A stretch of 41,826 bases of DNA from Oscillospiraceae bacterium. GTDB lineage: Bacteria; Bacillota; Clostridia; Oscillospirales; Ruminococcaceae. Of this stretch, positions 30,568 through 39,408 are shown piece by piece. The position numbers and the translations under genes were made by a program. How positions within the stretch are numbered: position 1 is the first letter of the stretch; every line of letters starts with the position of its first letter. The notes under the pieces were generated by a model. That model was not told the origin of the DNA. It saw only the letters and a list, made by a program, of their open reading frames with translations, and searched no databases. Location: NCBI GenBank assembly GCA_015067125.1, contig SVNB01000002.1, forward strand, positions 1-41,826. The letters are read 5' to 3'.

Positions 30568-31260
30568 TTATTTTTCAAAGGGATAAAACGGGCAGCGCGT
30601 TTTTATGCACTGATTATTTTTCTCATAATGTTCGCAGATTATTTTGTGTTTTTCCATTTTTATTCCGAAGTTTTTATAAACAAAATCCACAGCCGTTTCT
30701 ATGGCAAGGTAAGAATCCCTTTTACAGCAGCGCGGCCCGCCGATTTTTCCGATGGCGGCAAGCGAAGCGGAAGTCATAAGGTTGGAAAAGCCCCATTCCT
30801 CCCCTGCCAGCGGATTTGATTTTGAAATTATCGAAATGAACATTCCGCTGCTTATCGCGGCGCCGCAGGCGCCCCAAAATCCACAGGCTCCGCCGGGAAC
30901 TTTTCTTCCGCGGCTTTGCATTTCCATAAGCGCCGCCGGCAAATCTATATCTCCGCCGGCGTTTTTATATGCCGTAAGTAAAGCGGAACCCACCATAACA
31001 TGGTGTTCCGGGCCGTGCATATGACAAAAAGGCATACGCATTATTTTTACGATAATTTCCGCAGGGTCCTTTGATTTTTCCTCAAGGCAAAGCGCCATAA
31101 TGCTATCCATACCCCTTGTGTGACATTCGTCGCAGACGTAGTGCCCGTTTATGCAGACCGCACGGCTTGCTTCTTTTTTATGGCAAAGAACGCACTCCAT
31201 AAGTTCATCTTTTTCAAGATATGTAAGGGGCGCTTTGCAGATAAGACATTCTTCGCTCAT
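30568..31260 (-). CDS. DUF5714-type cysteine-rich protein
   Basis: 230 residues. The N-terminus is a treble-clef-like zinc region (CLIC, CVLC, C-NGHYVCDEC). The middle has CHMHGPEHHVMVGSALL, a Gly/Cys-rich GACGFWGACGAAISSGMF and GGPRCCKRDS. The C-terminus carries four more cysteines. I identify this as the DUF5714 family, found in anaerobes; its function is unknown. Its many cysteines suggest metal binding. Its ATG overlaps the TAA of the RlmD gene (TAATG), so they are co-translated. Confidence 0.78.
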   Translation of the reverse strand: MSEECLICKAPLTYLEKDELMECVLCHKKEASRAVCINGHYVCDECHTRGMDSIMALCLEEKSKDPAEIIVKIMRMPFCHMHGPEHHVMVGSALLTAYKNAGGDIDLPAALMEMQSRGRKVPGGACGFWGACGAAISSGMFISIISKSNPLAGEEWGFSNLMTSASLAAIGKIGGPRCCKRDSYLAIETAVDFVYKNFGIKMEKHKIICEHYEKNNQCIKTRCPFYPFEK

Positions 31261-32636
31261 TAAATCACCGCTCTCTCCAAAAGCCCCACGCCTTCCACGT
31301 GGGCGGTTCTCGGGAACATATCCACCGGCTGAACCTTTACCGGTTTATAGCCAAGTTCGTCAAGAATTTTAAAATCCCTTGCCATGGTGGCGGTGTTGCA
31401 GGAAACGTAAACAATGCGATTCGGCGTCATTTTGGCCACGGCTTCAAGAGTATCTTCGCTGCAGCCTTTTCTGGGCGGGTCAAGAATGACAACGTCCGGA
31501 GCAGTGCCGCGTTTTTCAAGCTCCGCGGCGGCTGTGCCGGCATCTCCGCAAATAAATTCGGCGTTTTTAACGCCCATTCTTTCTGCGTTTATCTTCGCGT
31601 TTTCTATGGCCTGTGGAACAATTTCCACGCCGATGAGTTTTCCGGCTTTTTCCGCCATAGAAAGGCCTATGGTGCCCGCTCCGCAGTAAAGATCAAGCAC
31701 AAGTTCGCCGCCGGAAAGTCCGGCAAAATCCGCTGCCACGCCGTAAAGCTTTTCCGCACCGGAATGGTTTACCTGATAAAACGCTGCCGGAGAAATATCC
31801 ACCGTTACTCCGCAAAGAACATCCGTAATGCCGTCTTTGCCGAAAATTGTTCTTGATTTTTTACCGAGCACCACGTTTGTACGTTCTTTGTTCGTATTGA
31901 GCACGATGCTTGTGATGTTTTCAAACTGCGTGCTCAAAAGAGAAACCAGCAGTTTTTCCTGCGGAAGTTTATCCCCATTGAGCACAAGGCAGATCCCGAC
32001 TTCGCCGGTTGCCTCGCCTTTTCTTATGTAAACAGCGCGCAAAAGCCCGGTGTGAGAAGCTTCGTCGTATATGGAAATTTTGTTCTGTTTTACAAAAAAA
32101 GCAACTGCTTCAAGAATATGCTCAAATTCCCTTGGCTGAAGACGGCAGCTTTTACAGTCCATAACTTCGTGGCTTTTTTTGCGGTAAAAGCCAAAAACCG
32201 ATTCTCCGTTTGCGTTTTTTCCGGCCTGATAAATGGCTTTGTTGCGGTATTCTTCGATTTTTGGCGAATGCATTGCCGGAAAAGGCTCTATATCGAATCC
32301 GCCTATGCGCTGAACGTGGTCGCGCACCCAATCGGTCTTTTCCTTAAGCTCCGCTTTATAATCCATGTGGCGCAAAGCACAGCCGCCGCATTCGCCGAAA
32401 ACCCCGCAATCCGGGTCTATGCGGCATTCTGCCGGTTCGAGCACGGAATCAAGTTCTCCGTATATGCAGTTTTTGCCCACCTTCGCGATTTTTACTTTTG
32501 CGGTATCGCCCGGTGCCGTAAACGGAGTAAAGACCACCATTCCTTCATAACGCGAAACACCGCTGCCCTCGTTTGTGACAGCGGTTATTTCGGTTTTTAT
32601 AAAAGTGTTTTCTTTTGCGATAAGTTTTTTATCCAT
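31260..32636 (-). CDS. rlmD: 23S rRNA uracil-C5 methyltransferase RlmD/RlmCD, full length
   Basis: 458 residues: TRAM domain (about 12-75; ITAVTNEGSGVSRYEGMVVF), iron-sulfur cluster motif CGVFGECGGC, then the SAM-dependent methyltransferase with DLYCGAGTIGLSMA, DPPRKGCSED and the nucleophile motif YVSCNTATMARD. This is the typical domain set. In Firmicutes one enzyme (RlmCD) often modifies two 23S positions; which applies here cannot be read. It overlaps the DHHW gene upstream by 8 bases and the DUF5714 gene downstream by 1 base. A second, TRAM-less paralogue is at 14.3-15.5 kb. Confidence 0.93.
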   Translation of the reverse strand: MDKKLIAKENTFIKTEITAVTNEGSGVSRYEGMVVFTPFTAPGDTAKVKIAKVGKNCIYGELDSVLEPAECRIDPDCGVFGECGGCALRHMDYKAELKEKTDWVRDHVQRIGGFDIEPFPAMHSPKIEEYRNKAIYQAGKNANGESVFGFYRKKSHEVMDCKSCRLQPREFEHILEAVAFFVKQNKISIYDEASHTGLLRAVYIRKGEATGEVGICLVLNGDKLPQEKLLVSLLSTQFENITSIVLNTNKERTNVVLGKKSRTIFGKDGITDVLCGVTVDISPAAFYQVNHSGAEKLYGVAADFAGLSGGELVLDLYCGAGTIGLSMAEKAGKLIGVEIVPQAIENAKINAERMGVKNAEFICGDAGTAAAELEKRGTAPDVVILDPPRKGCSEDTLEAVAKMTPNRIVYVSCNTATMARDFKILDELGYKPVKVQPVDMFPRTAHVEGVGLLERAVI

Positions 32637-34098
32637 TTACTGTTTCCTCCGGGTATGCCACCGCGCCGGAATAAGTCTGGGTAAGAAGGCTTTCTATATT
32701 TGCAATGTGGAAGTTTGTGTTTGCGGCTGCCACGTTGTTGATGATAAGGATATCCGTTATGCCGCGGCTGCTTACAAGTTCCGCAAGGTTTCCGGCATAA
32801 TAGCGTTCGTCCACAACATAGGTTTCCTCAAAACCGGAAGCAATATACGTTGCCGGAGCATTGCCGTAGGATTCTTTGATTATAACAAGTTTTCTGCCGT
32901 TGTTTACGTTTGTTTTTATAACCGTAAGCGGAAAATCTCCGCCAAGAAATACGCCGTAGGCGTTTGCGCCCTTTGCATAGCCCGCCATAACGGAACTTGC
33001 AAAATAGTTTGCAAGATCGCCTTTGTTATACTGCCAGGTTTTGTTTGCAACGGGGAATTCGCACCATTCAACGCTGTCCGGATTATCGTACATACTCTGG
33101 TCGTTGGTGCCGGCATAAAGAGTTCCGCGGAAAGGTTCTATTGTGTGCTTTGTATAACTTTCGTAATCATAATAAGAAAGTCCGGCCGCATCCATAAACG
33201 CGGTATAGGCATAATACGCTCCAAGGCCCGTCCAGTGGTGGTCGGTATTGAAGTAGATATATTCTTCGGAATGTTCTTCCAATACGCTGTAAGCATCCAC
33301 TGCGGTAATTCCGGAATCCAGCATGGAATAGATATTATCTATGCTGTTTTTTTCGGAATTGGAAAGATTTGCGTATTTCCTCGGGAAGGGGTAAAATTCC
33401 GCGTGTTTGGGAACAACCATATTATATACGTTTACGGAATCGCCGAAGGCATCTTCGTATTTATTGATAACAGAAGCATAATATTCCGCGGCCTTTTTGC
33501 TTCCGCCGAAAAGTTCAAAACCAATGCCTTTATAAACGAAAATACCCGCAACGGTTTCGCCGGTGGCTTCTTCGTCTTCCGGAACTTCCGGTTCGGAAGA
33601 TTCTTCCTGACTGAAAGAATCGCTTTCGGAAGAAGCGCTGCTTTCCGGTGCACTTTCGCTGCCGGAAGAAGGATCCACGGCCGGAAGACTTTCCGGCTGG
33701 GAAGAGCTTGAAGCGGAAGAAGAAATTTCTTCGTCTTCGTCATCGCCGGTTACCGGAACAGGGCCGTATATTGCCGCACCTTCCACACGGATTCCCCTTG
33801 CTTCTTCGATAGCCGCCTGAAGTTTTACAAAGCCTTCGCGGAAGGTAAAGGTATCCGCATAGGCAAGCTCCACTCCAAGGGTATATTCGCCTTTAAGCAG
33901 GGATTCCACGCTGAATTCGGGCATCTGGTTAAGATCGCGTTTTTCGTATTCGGAATAGGTCGGCTGGGGCAGCGCCCAGGCAAGTATTCCGATAACAAAT
34001 ATCATAATAACCGGAACGGCAACGCTTGCGATTTTTACAAGCTTATCTTTAAGTTCTTTGTTATAATCTTCGCCATAGGCGTGTTTATCTATCTTCAT
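32629..34098 (-). CDS. DHHW-family membrane-anchored protein (AlgX/DltD-like role)
   Basis: 489 residues with one N-terminal membrane helix (about 22-43), then an extracellular domain. The family motif DHHW is at 286-289 (YIYFNTDHHWTGLG). A Ser/Glu-rich low-complexity insert occupies about 120-182, interrupting the conserved domain. DHHW proteins are SGNH-like partners of MBOAT acyltransferases in O-acetylation of extracellular polymers. The MBOAT gene lies 17 bases upstream, so both probably act on the same polymer. ATG with AAAGGAG. Confidence 0.9.
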   Translation of the reverse strand: MKIDKHAYGEDYNKELKDKLVKIASVAVPVIMIFVIGILAWALPQPTYSEYEKRDLNQMPEFSVESLLKGEYTLGVELAYADTFTFREGFVKLQAAIEEARGIRVEGAAIYGPVPVTGDDEDEEISSSASSSSQPESLPAVDPSSGSESAPESSASSESDSFSQEESSEPEVPEDEEATGETVAGIFVYKGIGFELFGGSKKAAEYYASVINKYEDAFGDSVNVYNMVVPKHAEFYPFPRKYANLSNSEKNSIDNIYSMLDSGITAVDAYSVLEEHSEEYIYFNTDHHWTGLGAYYAYTAFMDAAGLSYYDYESYTKHTIEPFRGTLYAGTNDQSMYDNPDSVEWCEFPVANKTWQYNKGDLANYFASSVMAGYAKGANAYGVFLGGDFPLTVIKTNVNNGRKLVIIKESYGNAPATYIASGFEETYVVDERYYAGNLAELVSSRGITDILIINNVAAANTNFHIANIESLLTQTYSGAVAYPEETVNG

Positions 34099-34115
34099 AA
34101 AATGCCGCTCCTTTC

Positions 34116-35516
34116 TTAAAATTTGTAGTAGAGGAAGGGGTTATAGCTCATTCCCACAAGCAGGGCAGTATTTACTATAAGCATAACCGCGTTTGCCGGA
34201 ATCATGGCGATTTTTGCGGGCATCTGCAGCTTTGGACGATTTTCCACAAACTTTTTGGCCGCCGGAAGAATCGGCATACAGAACGCCACCGCAGCGATGA
34301 TCCAGAAAATATTGTTGGTGATGGTAAGTTCCAGAGAAACGTCCCAGAATCCGGTACCCGCGGCACCGAACATAACCGCAAAGCAATCGAACATCTGTCC
34401 CATATCCTCAAAATAGAACATAACCCAGCCCATAACGGCAATAAAAAGGCAATATACGTTGGAAATTACCGGCAGCTTTTTAAGCCATTTAAGCAGGAAG
34501 AGCTTTTCGATGATAATAAGAACGCCGAACCAAAGTCCCCATATAATAAAGTTCCAGCTTGCTCCGTGCCAGAAACCGGTAAGGAACCACGTTACAAGAA
34601 GGTTGAATATCTGGTGCTTTCTGTTGCCGCCAAGGGGAATATAAACGTAATCCCGGAAGAACTGGCCCAGGGACATATGCCATCTGCGCCAGAATTCCGT
34701 TGCGGAGCGGGCAATATAGGGATAGTTGAAGTTTTCGAGGAAGTGGAATCCGAAAATTCTGCCAAGGCCTATGGCCATATCGGAATAACCGGAAAAGTCG
34801 TAATAAATCTGAATGGAAAACATCAGTATTCCGAACCAGACCGCCGCAGTGCTTTGTTTTGTAAGGTCACCGGCAAGATAGGTTTCGGCAAAGCTTCCGG
34901 CAACGTTTGCGATAAACACTTTTTTGGTAAGACCCACAAGAAATCTTGCGGTTCCGGACCAGATATCTTCAAGATTTTCTTTTCTGTTATTTACTTCCAC
35001 CGCAACGTCGGCGTATCTTACGATAGGGCCTGCCACAAGCTGGGTATAAAGAGAAACGTACATAAAGAACTTCATATAATTATGCTGGGGTTCCACGTTG
35101 CCCTTATAAACGTCTATGGTATAGCTTAAAGTCTGGAAGGTATAAAAGCTTATGCCGATGGGCAAAGAAAACGCCGGCACCGGAAGATCAAGTCCTGTTA
35201 TAAAGTTGAAGTTTTCCACAAAAAATCCGCTGTATTTAAAAATCGCAAGCAGACCAAGGTTAAGCACCAAAGAAGAAATAAGCGCAAGCTTTGCGCCGGT
35301 TTTTCCCCGGTATTTTTCAATAATCAACCCATGGAAGTAGTCTATTGTCGCGCTGAAAATAAGCAGGGTAACCCAAACGGGTTCGCCCCAGGCATAGAAA
35401 AACAGCGAAAAGAATATAAGCACCGCGTTGCGGAACGCCCTGTTTTTTGTGCTGAAATAAAGTATGAGGTTTACCGGCAGGAATAAATAGAGAAAAAATA
35501 AGTTTGCAAATACCAT
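34116..35516 (-). CDS. MBOAT-family O-acyltransferase (AlgI/DltB-like)
   Basis: 466 residues from ATG at 35516; an in-frame TTG eight codons earlier lacks a site. About ten to twelve membrane helices. Conserved MBOAT/AlgI segments include LPIGISFYTFQTLSYTIDVY (118-137), FSGYSDMAIGLGRIFGF (241-257), FWRRWHMSLGQFFRDYVYI (275-293) and TGFWHGASWNF with the expected catalytic His 317. It moves acyl groups across the membrane to an extracellular polysaccharide, teichoic acid or peptidoglycan. The DHHW partner is directly downstream. It resembles AlgI/PatA more than DltB. An O-acetylation role is most likely, but it could also accept acyl groups from the dltA-dltC set 24 kb away. Confidence 0.93.
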   Translation of the reverse strand: MVFANLFFLYLFLPVNLILYFSTKNRAFRNAVLIFFSLFFYAWGEPVWVTLLIFSATIDYFHGLIIEKYRGKTGAKLALISSLVLNLGLLAIFKYSGFFVENFNFITGLDLPVPAFSLPIGISFYTFQTLSYTIDVYKGNVEPQHNYMKFFMYVSLYTQLVAGPIVRYADVAVEVNNRKENLEDIWSGTARFLVGLTKKVFIANVAGSFAETYLAGDLTKQSTAAVWFGILMFSIQIYYDFSGYSDMAIGLGRIFGFHFLENFNYPYIARSATEFWRRWHMSLGQFFRDYVYIPLGGNRKHQIFNLLVTWFLTGFWHGASWNFIIWGLWFGVLIIIEKLFLLKWLKKLPVISNVYCLFIAVMGWVMFYFEDMGQMFDCFAVMFGAAGTGFWDVSLELTITNNIFWIIAAVAFCMPILPAAKKFVENRPKLQMPAKIAMIPANAVMLIVNTALLVGMSYNPFLYYKF

Positions 35517-35598
35517 TGTTTCTTTTTCCGTCCTTATCAATTTGTTTTATCTATTGAATGTCGTTTTTTAACGAACTTATTGTTTTTGCAGTAAATTA

Positions 35599-35627
35599 AT
35601 AATAACTTATTTTTTTTCCTATTTCAA
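35599..35627 (-). promoter_or_regulatory. Probable promoter of the MBOAT-to-galE run
   Basis: Minus-strand TTGAAA (35622-35627), a 17-base spacer and TATTAT (35599-35604), about 80 bases upstream of the MBOAT start. Confidence 0.6.
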
Positions 35628-35679
35628 TATAATTCTTGCGTTTTAAGATTTTCATCAGAAAATATTAAGAATCGGCATA

Positions 35680-37068
35680 TTATTTAAGCCGGAACAAAAG
35701 CTGCGCTATTCCCTTTGCGGAAAAAGGTATCACCGGAAAAAAATATCCCTTTTTTCCGTGTATTTTTGTGGAAAGCACAAGATAAAGCGTAAGCGCAATG
35801 CCTGCGGCAAATCCCCATATTCCAAAAATTGCCGTTGCAACAAGCATAAACATCCTCATAAATTTTATGGCATAGCCCAGTTCGTAACCCGGCTGGCTGT
35901 AGTTTGCCATTGCCACAAAAGCCATATAAAGCATGGTTTCGGCATCGAACCAGCCGCTTTTTACCGCAAAATCGCTTACTATTATGCCGGCAATTATTGA
36001 AAACGTGGAAGAAAGCATTCCCGGAGTATTAAGGGAAGAAAGCTTTAATCCGTCTATAACAAATTCCAGTATCAAAAGCTGCCATATAATCGGAATATTC
36101 TGTTTTTCTTCCACAAGAACAAATTTAAAAACCTCCGGAACGTATTCCGGATATTCCAGCGCAAGCATCCACACCGGCGTTACAAAAAGGGTTGCAAGCA
36201 TAATAAGAATTCTTGTTATGCGAAGATACGCGCCGGTAAGCGGCGGAAAATAATAATCGTTGGCATCCTCCGCAATATCAAAAACAGTTGCCGGCATTAT
36301 CATCGCTGTAGGAGTATTATCCACCAGAACAATAAGATCACCCTGCATGATCTGCGCCGCGGCAACGTCCGGCCGTTCGGAAAATTTATACTTTGGAAAA
36401 GGGTTCCAGCGCTGTTTGCCGTTTATTACGTTGGCCATATCCTCCTGGCTCATGGTAAGAGCTTCTATTTTGGAATTTTTTATTTTGCTTCTTACATCAT
36501 CAAGCATTTTTCTGTCCACCTTGCTGTTAAGATAGCAAAGCGCAATATCCGTTCTGGAAACGGTGCCGATGCTTTGATACTCTATGCTTAAATCGTTATC
36601 GCGAATACGGCGGCGTATAAGCGCCGCGTTGAAAAGCATGGTTTCCGTAAAACCATCCCTGGAACCGCGCAGAACCTTATCTCTGTCCGGTTCAGCGTTA
36701 TCCCGCTGCGGATAGTTGCGCAGTTCAAAAATATATGCGTTGGCAAAGCCATCCACCATAAGGGCCACCCTGCCGCTGAGCACCGCCGTTACAATATCTT
36801 TGTCGTCGCTCATTTTATCAACGCCGGCAAAGGGAATGTGGTGCTCAAAAAATTCTTCCTCATCATCCGCATCGCCTTTTTTAAGAAAAGAAAATTCCGC
36901 AAGAATACGTTCAAGCACATCGCTTCGCAAAAAGCCGTCTATCATATACATAACGGCTTTTTTGCCCGCAAAGGCAAGTTCCCTTTTCTTTAAATCAAAA
37001 TTTCTTTTGCTGCAAAAAACCGCGTCAAAATGCAGTTTATTAGCTTCTATATCTGTAGAAATATTCAT
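35680..37068 (-). CDS. GerA-family spore germination protein, A-type subunit (SpoVAF/GerAA-like)
   Basis: 462 residues. The cytosolic N-terminal domain (about 1-260) has family motifs DKDIVTAVLSGRVALMVDG, LRGSRDGFTETMLFNAALIRRRIRD and IEYQSIGTVSRTDIALCYL. The C-terminal part (about 270-445) has four to six membrane helices with SLNTPGMLSSTFSIIAG. It belongs to the A subunits of nutrient germinant receptors or SpoVAF in the spore inner membrane. No B or C subunit gene and no spoVA genes are adjacent, so it is an orphan. ATG at 37068. It supports a spore-forming lineage. Confidence 0.92.
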   Translation of the reverse strand: MNISTDIEANKLHFDAVFCSKRNFDLKKRELAFAGKKAVMYMIDGFLRSDVLERILAEFSFLKKGDADDEEEFFEHHIPFAGVDKMSDDKDIVTAVLSGRVALMVDGFANAYIFELRNYPQRDNAEPDRDKVLRGSRDGFTETMLFNAALIRRRIRDNDLSIEYQSIGTVSRTDIALCYLNSKVDRKMLDDVRSKIKNSKIEALTMSQEDMANVINGKQRWNPFPKYKFSERPDVAAAQIMQGDLIVLVDNTPTAMIMPATVFDIAEDANDYYFPPLTGAYLRITRILIMLATLFVTPVWMLALEYPEYVPEVFKFVLVEEKQNIPIIWQLLILEFVIDGLKLSSLNTPGMLSSTFSIIAGIIVSDFAVKSGWFDAETMLYMAFVAMANYSQPGYELGYAIKFMRMFMLVATAIFGIWGFAAGIALTLYLVLSTKIHGKKGYFFPVIPFSAKGIAQLLFRLK

Positions 37069-37175
37069 AAAAAACGCCGCCTTTCCACGGATATTTTTCC
37101 ATAAAAAACGGCGATTATTACTTTATTATTTTATTTTTTGAGCACGCCCTGTTTTTATGAGCACCGTTTTTTATG

Positions 37176-37204
37176 TTGACCGCGAAAAGCTTTTGTGATA
37201 TAAT
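37176..37204 (+). promoter_or_regulatory. Promoter of the marR-ABC exporter operon
   Basis: TTGACC (37176-37181), a 17-base spacer and perfect TATAAT (37199-37204). The tandem palindromes begin 2 bases after it. Confidence 0.88.
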
Positions 37205-37205
37205 A

Positions 37206-37234
37206 GTTGCATAAGCAACAGTTGCATAGGCAAC
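37206..37234 (+). promoter_or_regulatory. Tandem palindromic operator, probable MarR binding sites
   Basis: Two 14-bp palindromes, GTTGCATAAGCAAC and GTTGCATAGGCAAC, lie 15 bases apart, directly over the expected transcription start and 27 bases upstream of marR. The location implies repression of the operon by its own first gene. Confidence 0.85.
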
Positions 37235-37261
37235 AATATACCCGCAAAAGGAGGCGCACTT

Positions 37262-37681
37262 ATGAAAAGTATGAACGTAATAAGCCGCTGTCAGGCGGCG
37301 TTCCGCTCCAAAAAGCTGGATGCGGATATCGGGGCGTGCCATCATTCCCTTATTCTTGCAATATGCCGTGCTCCAGGGCGTTCTCAGGAAGAACTTGCAA
37401 AAGATATCTGCCTTAATAAAAGCACCGTTACAAGGGCACTTGCCCAGCTGGAAAACCTTGGCTATGTTGCAAGAACGCCAAACCCTGCCGATAAACGCCA
37501 GACCCTTGTGGAACCTACGGAAAAACTGCTTTTTGTTCTGCCAAAGGTCAAAGCGGTAACTGCCGAATGGAACAGCCGTATTGCAGACGGCATATCAAAA
37601 GAGGATATGGCGGTTTTTAATTCCGTTATTGCAAAAATGGAACAGAACGCAAGAAAAATCGTAAGCGAAACGGAGGGATAA
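37262..37681 (+). CDS. MarR-family transcriptional regulator
   Basis: 139 residues with a winged-helix core: SQEELAKDICLNKSTVTRALAQLENLGYVARTPNPADKRQTLVEPTE (helix-turn-helix, recognition helix, wing with D-K-R), flanked by dimerisation helices. ATG with AAAGGAGG. It lies between a double palindromic operator and an ABC exporter pair, the usual arrangement for a drug-responsive autorepressor: an inducing compound would release it and raise exporter expression. The inducer is unknown. Confidence 0.93.
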   Translation: MKSMNVISRCQAAFRSKKLDADIGACHHSLILAICRAPGRSQEELAKDICLNKSTVTRALAQLENLGYVARTPNPADKRQTLVEPTEKLLFVLPKVKAVTAEWNSRIADGISKEDMAVFNSVIAKMEQNARKIVSETEG

Positions 37682-37689
37682 TCTGAAAA

Positions 37690-39408
37690 GTGAAATTTTT
37701 AATAAAATATCTTGAACCATTTAAACAAAGAATGCTTCTTGGGTTTTCGATAAAAGTTTCCGGCACGGTTGCGGAACTTTTTCTTCCCTATATTTTAACT
37801 CATATTCTTGATAACGTAATCGGCACTTTGCAGATCGAAAAAGTGGTTTTCTTTGGCGTACTGATGATCATTTGTGCTGCTGCCGCCTGTGCGGGAAATA
37901 TAATCGCAAACCGCATGGCCGCAAAAGTTTCCAAGGATTTTTCCAAAAAGATGCGAAAGGATCTTTTTGAAAAAACGCTTTATCTTTCCGCTTCGGATAC
38001 GGATAAATTTACCATTCCGTCGCTGGAATCCAGAATCACTTCGGATACATATAACGTGCACAACTTTGTAAGCATGATGCAGAGAATGGGCGTTCGCGCG
38101 CCGATACTTCTCATCGGCGGAATGGGCATAAGCTTTTTTATGGATGCAAGACTTGCGCTTGTTATGCTTGCCACACTGCCTTTTATATTCGTTACTGTAT
38201 ATTCCATTTCCAAAAAAGGTGTGCCGCTTTATACGGAAGTTCAGCACAGGGTTGATAAAATGGTGCGTGTTGTGCGCGAAGATACCCAGGGCATAAGGGT
38301 TATAAAGGCCCTTTCCAAAAACGATTATGAAAACCGCCGCTATGATGAAGTAAACCTTGCGCTTTCCAACGAAGAACGCAAAGCAGGCGCCATTATGGGC
38401 AGCGTTAACCCCATTATGATGCTTTTGATGAACCTTGGCATAACCGCAGTTATTGCGTTAAGCGCGTTTACTGTTGCAAAAGGCTATTCCACCCCGGCAA
38501 CGGTTATTGCATTTGTGCAGTATTTTACCCTTATTTCCATGGCGATGATGGTAATTTCGAGAATTTTTGTGATGTACACCAAATGCGCCGCTTCCGCGGA
38601 AAGAATAGCGGAAGTACTTGAAACCCCCGAAAGTTTTTTTGTTACAGAGGACGATTCCCCTGACGATGATGAAAACTTTATCTGTTTTAAAAACATTTCT
38701 TTTTCTTATCTTGGCAGAAAAAACAATATAGAAAATCTTTCCGTTTCTGTTCCTAAAGGCGGCACCCTTGGAATAATCGGCGCCACCGGCAGCGGAAAAT
38801 CCACCTTTGTAAAACTGCTTATGCGCGCTTATGAAGCGAATTCCGGAACAATAAAAATCGGCGGAAAAGACATAACCGCTTATAGCCGCAAGGCTCTTAC
38901 GGATATGTTCGGCGTTGCTTTGCAAAACGATTTTCTCTATGCGGATACCATCGAAGAAAACATCCGTTTTGGAAGAGAACTTTCTTTTGAAGAAATAAAA
39001 CGCGCCGCAAAAATCGCCCAGGCTTCGGATTTTATCGAGGCTTTTCCGGAAGGATACAACCACATAATCGCGCCGAAGGGCACAAACCTTTCCGGCGGAC
39101 AGCGTCAAAGAATTTTAATCGCCAGAGCCGTTGCCGCAAGGCCGGATATTATAATTCTGGACGATTCTTCCTCCGCTCTGGACTATAAAACGGATGCCGC
39201 CCTGCGCAAAGCGCTGGAAACGGAACTTTTTGGTTCCTGCGTTATCACAGTTGCCCAAAGGGTAAGCTCCGTTAAAAACTGCGAAAGAATCCTTGTACTT
39301 GACGAAGGAAAAGTTATAGGCAGCGGAACGCATGAAGAACTTATGGAATCCTGCCCGGAATATCGGGAAATCAGCGATTCCCAGATGGGAGGTGCTTTTG
39401 TTGACTGA
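37690..39408 (+). CDS. ABC exporter half-transporter, degenerate-site subunit (heterodimer 2, first gene)
   Basis: 572 residues, transmembrane domain (about 1-310) and ATPase domain. Walker A is GATGSGKST (364-372) and the signature is the canonical LSGGQ (467-471). Walker B is IIILDD (487-492), with Asp for the catalytic Glu, and the switch position is Gln 523 (VAQR). Same degenerate pattern and same place in the operon as the first gene of exporter pair 1. GTG start 8 bases after the marR stop; the GGAGG in the end of marR is about 14 bases away, which is long. It overlaps the next gene by 8 bases. Confidence 0.93.
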   Translation: MKFLIKYLEPFKQRMLLGFSIKVSGTVAELFLPYILTHILDNVIGTLQIEKVVFFGVLMIICAAAACAGNIIANRMAAKVSKDFSKKMRKDLFEKTLYLSASDTDKFTIPSLESRITSDTYNVHNFVSMMQRMGVRAPILLIGGMGISFFMDARLALVMLATLPFIFVTVYSISKKGVPLYTEVQHRVDKMVRVVREDTQGIRVIKALSKNDYENRRYDEVNLALSNEERKAGAIMGSVNPIMMLLMNLGITAVIALSAFTVAKGYSTPATVIAFVQYFTLISMAMMVISRIFVMYTKCAASAERIAEVLETPESFFVTEDDSPDDDENFICFKNISFSYLGRKNNIENLSVSVPKGGTLGIIGATGSGKSTFVKLLMRAYEANSGTIKIGGKDITAYSRKALTDMFGVALQNDFLYADTIEENIRFGRELSFEEIKRAAKIAQASDFIEAFPEGYNHIIAPKGTNLSGGQRQRILIARAVAARPDIIILDDSSSALDYKTDAALRKALETELFGSCVITVAQRVSSVKNCERILVLDEGKVIGSGTHEELMESCPEYREISDSQMGGAFVD

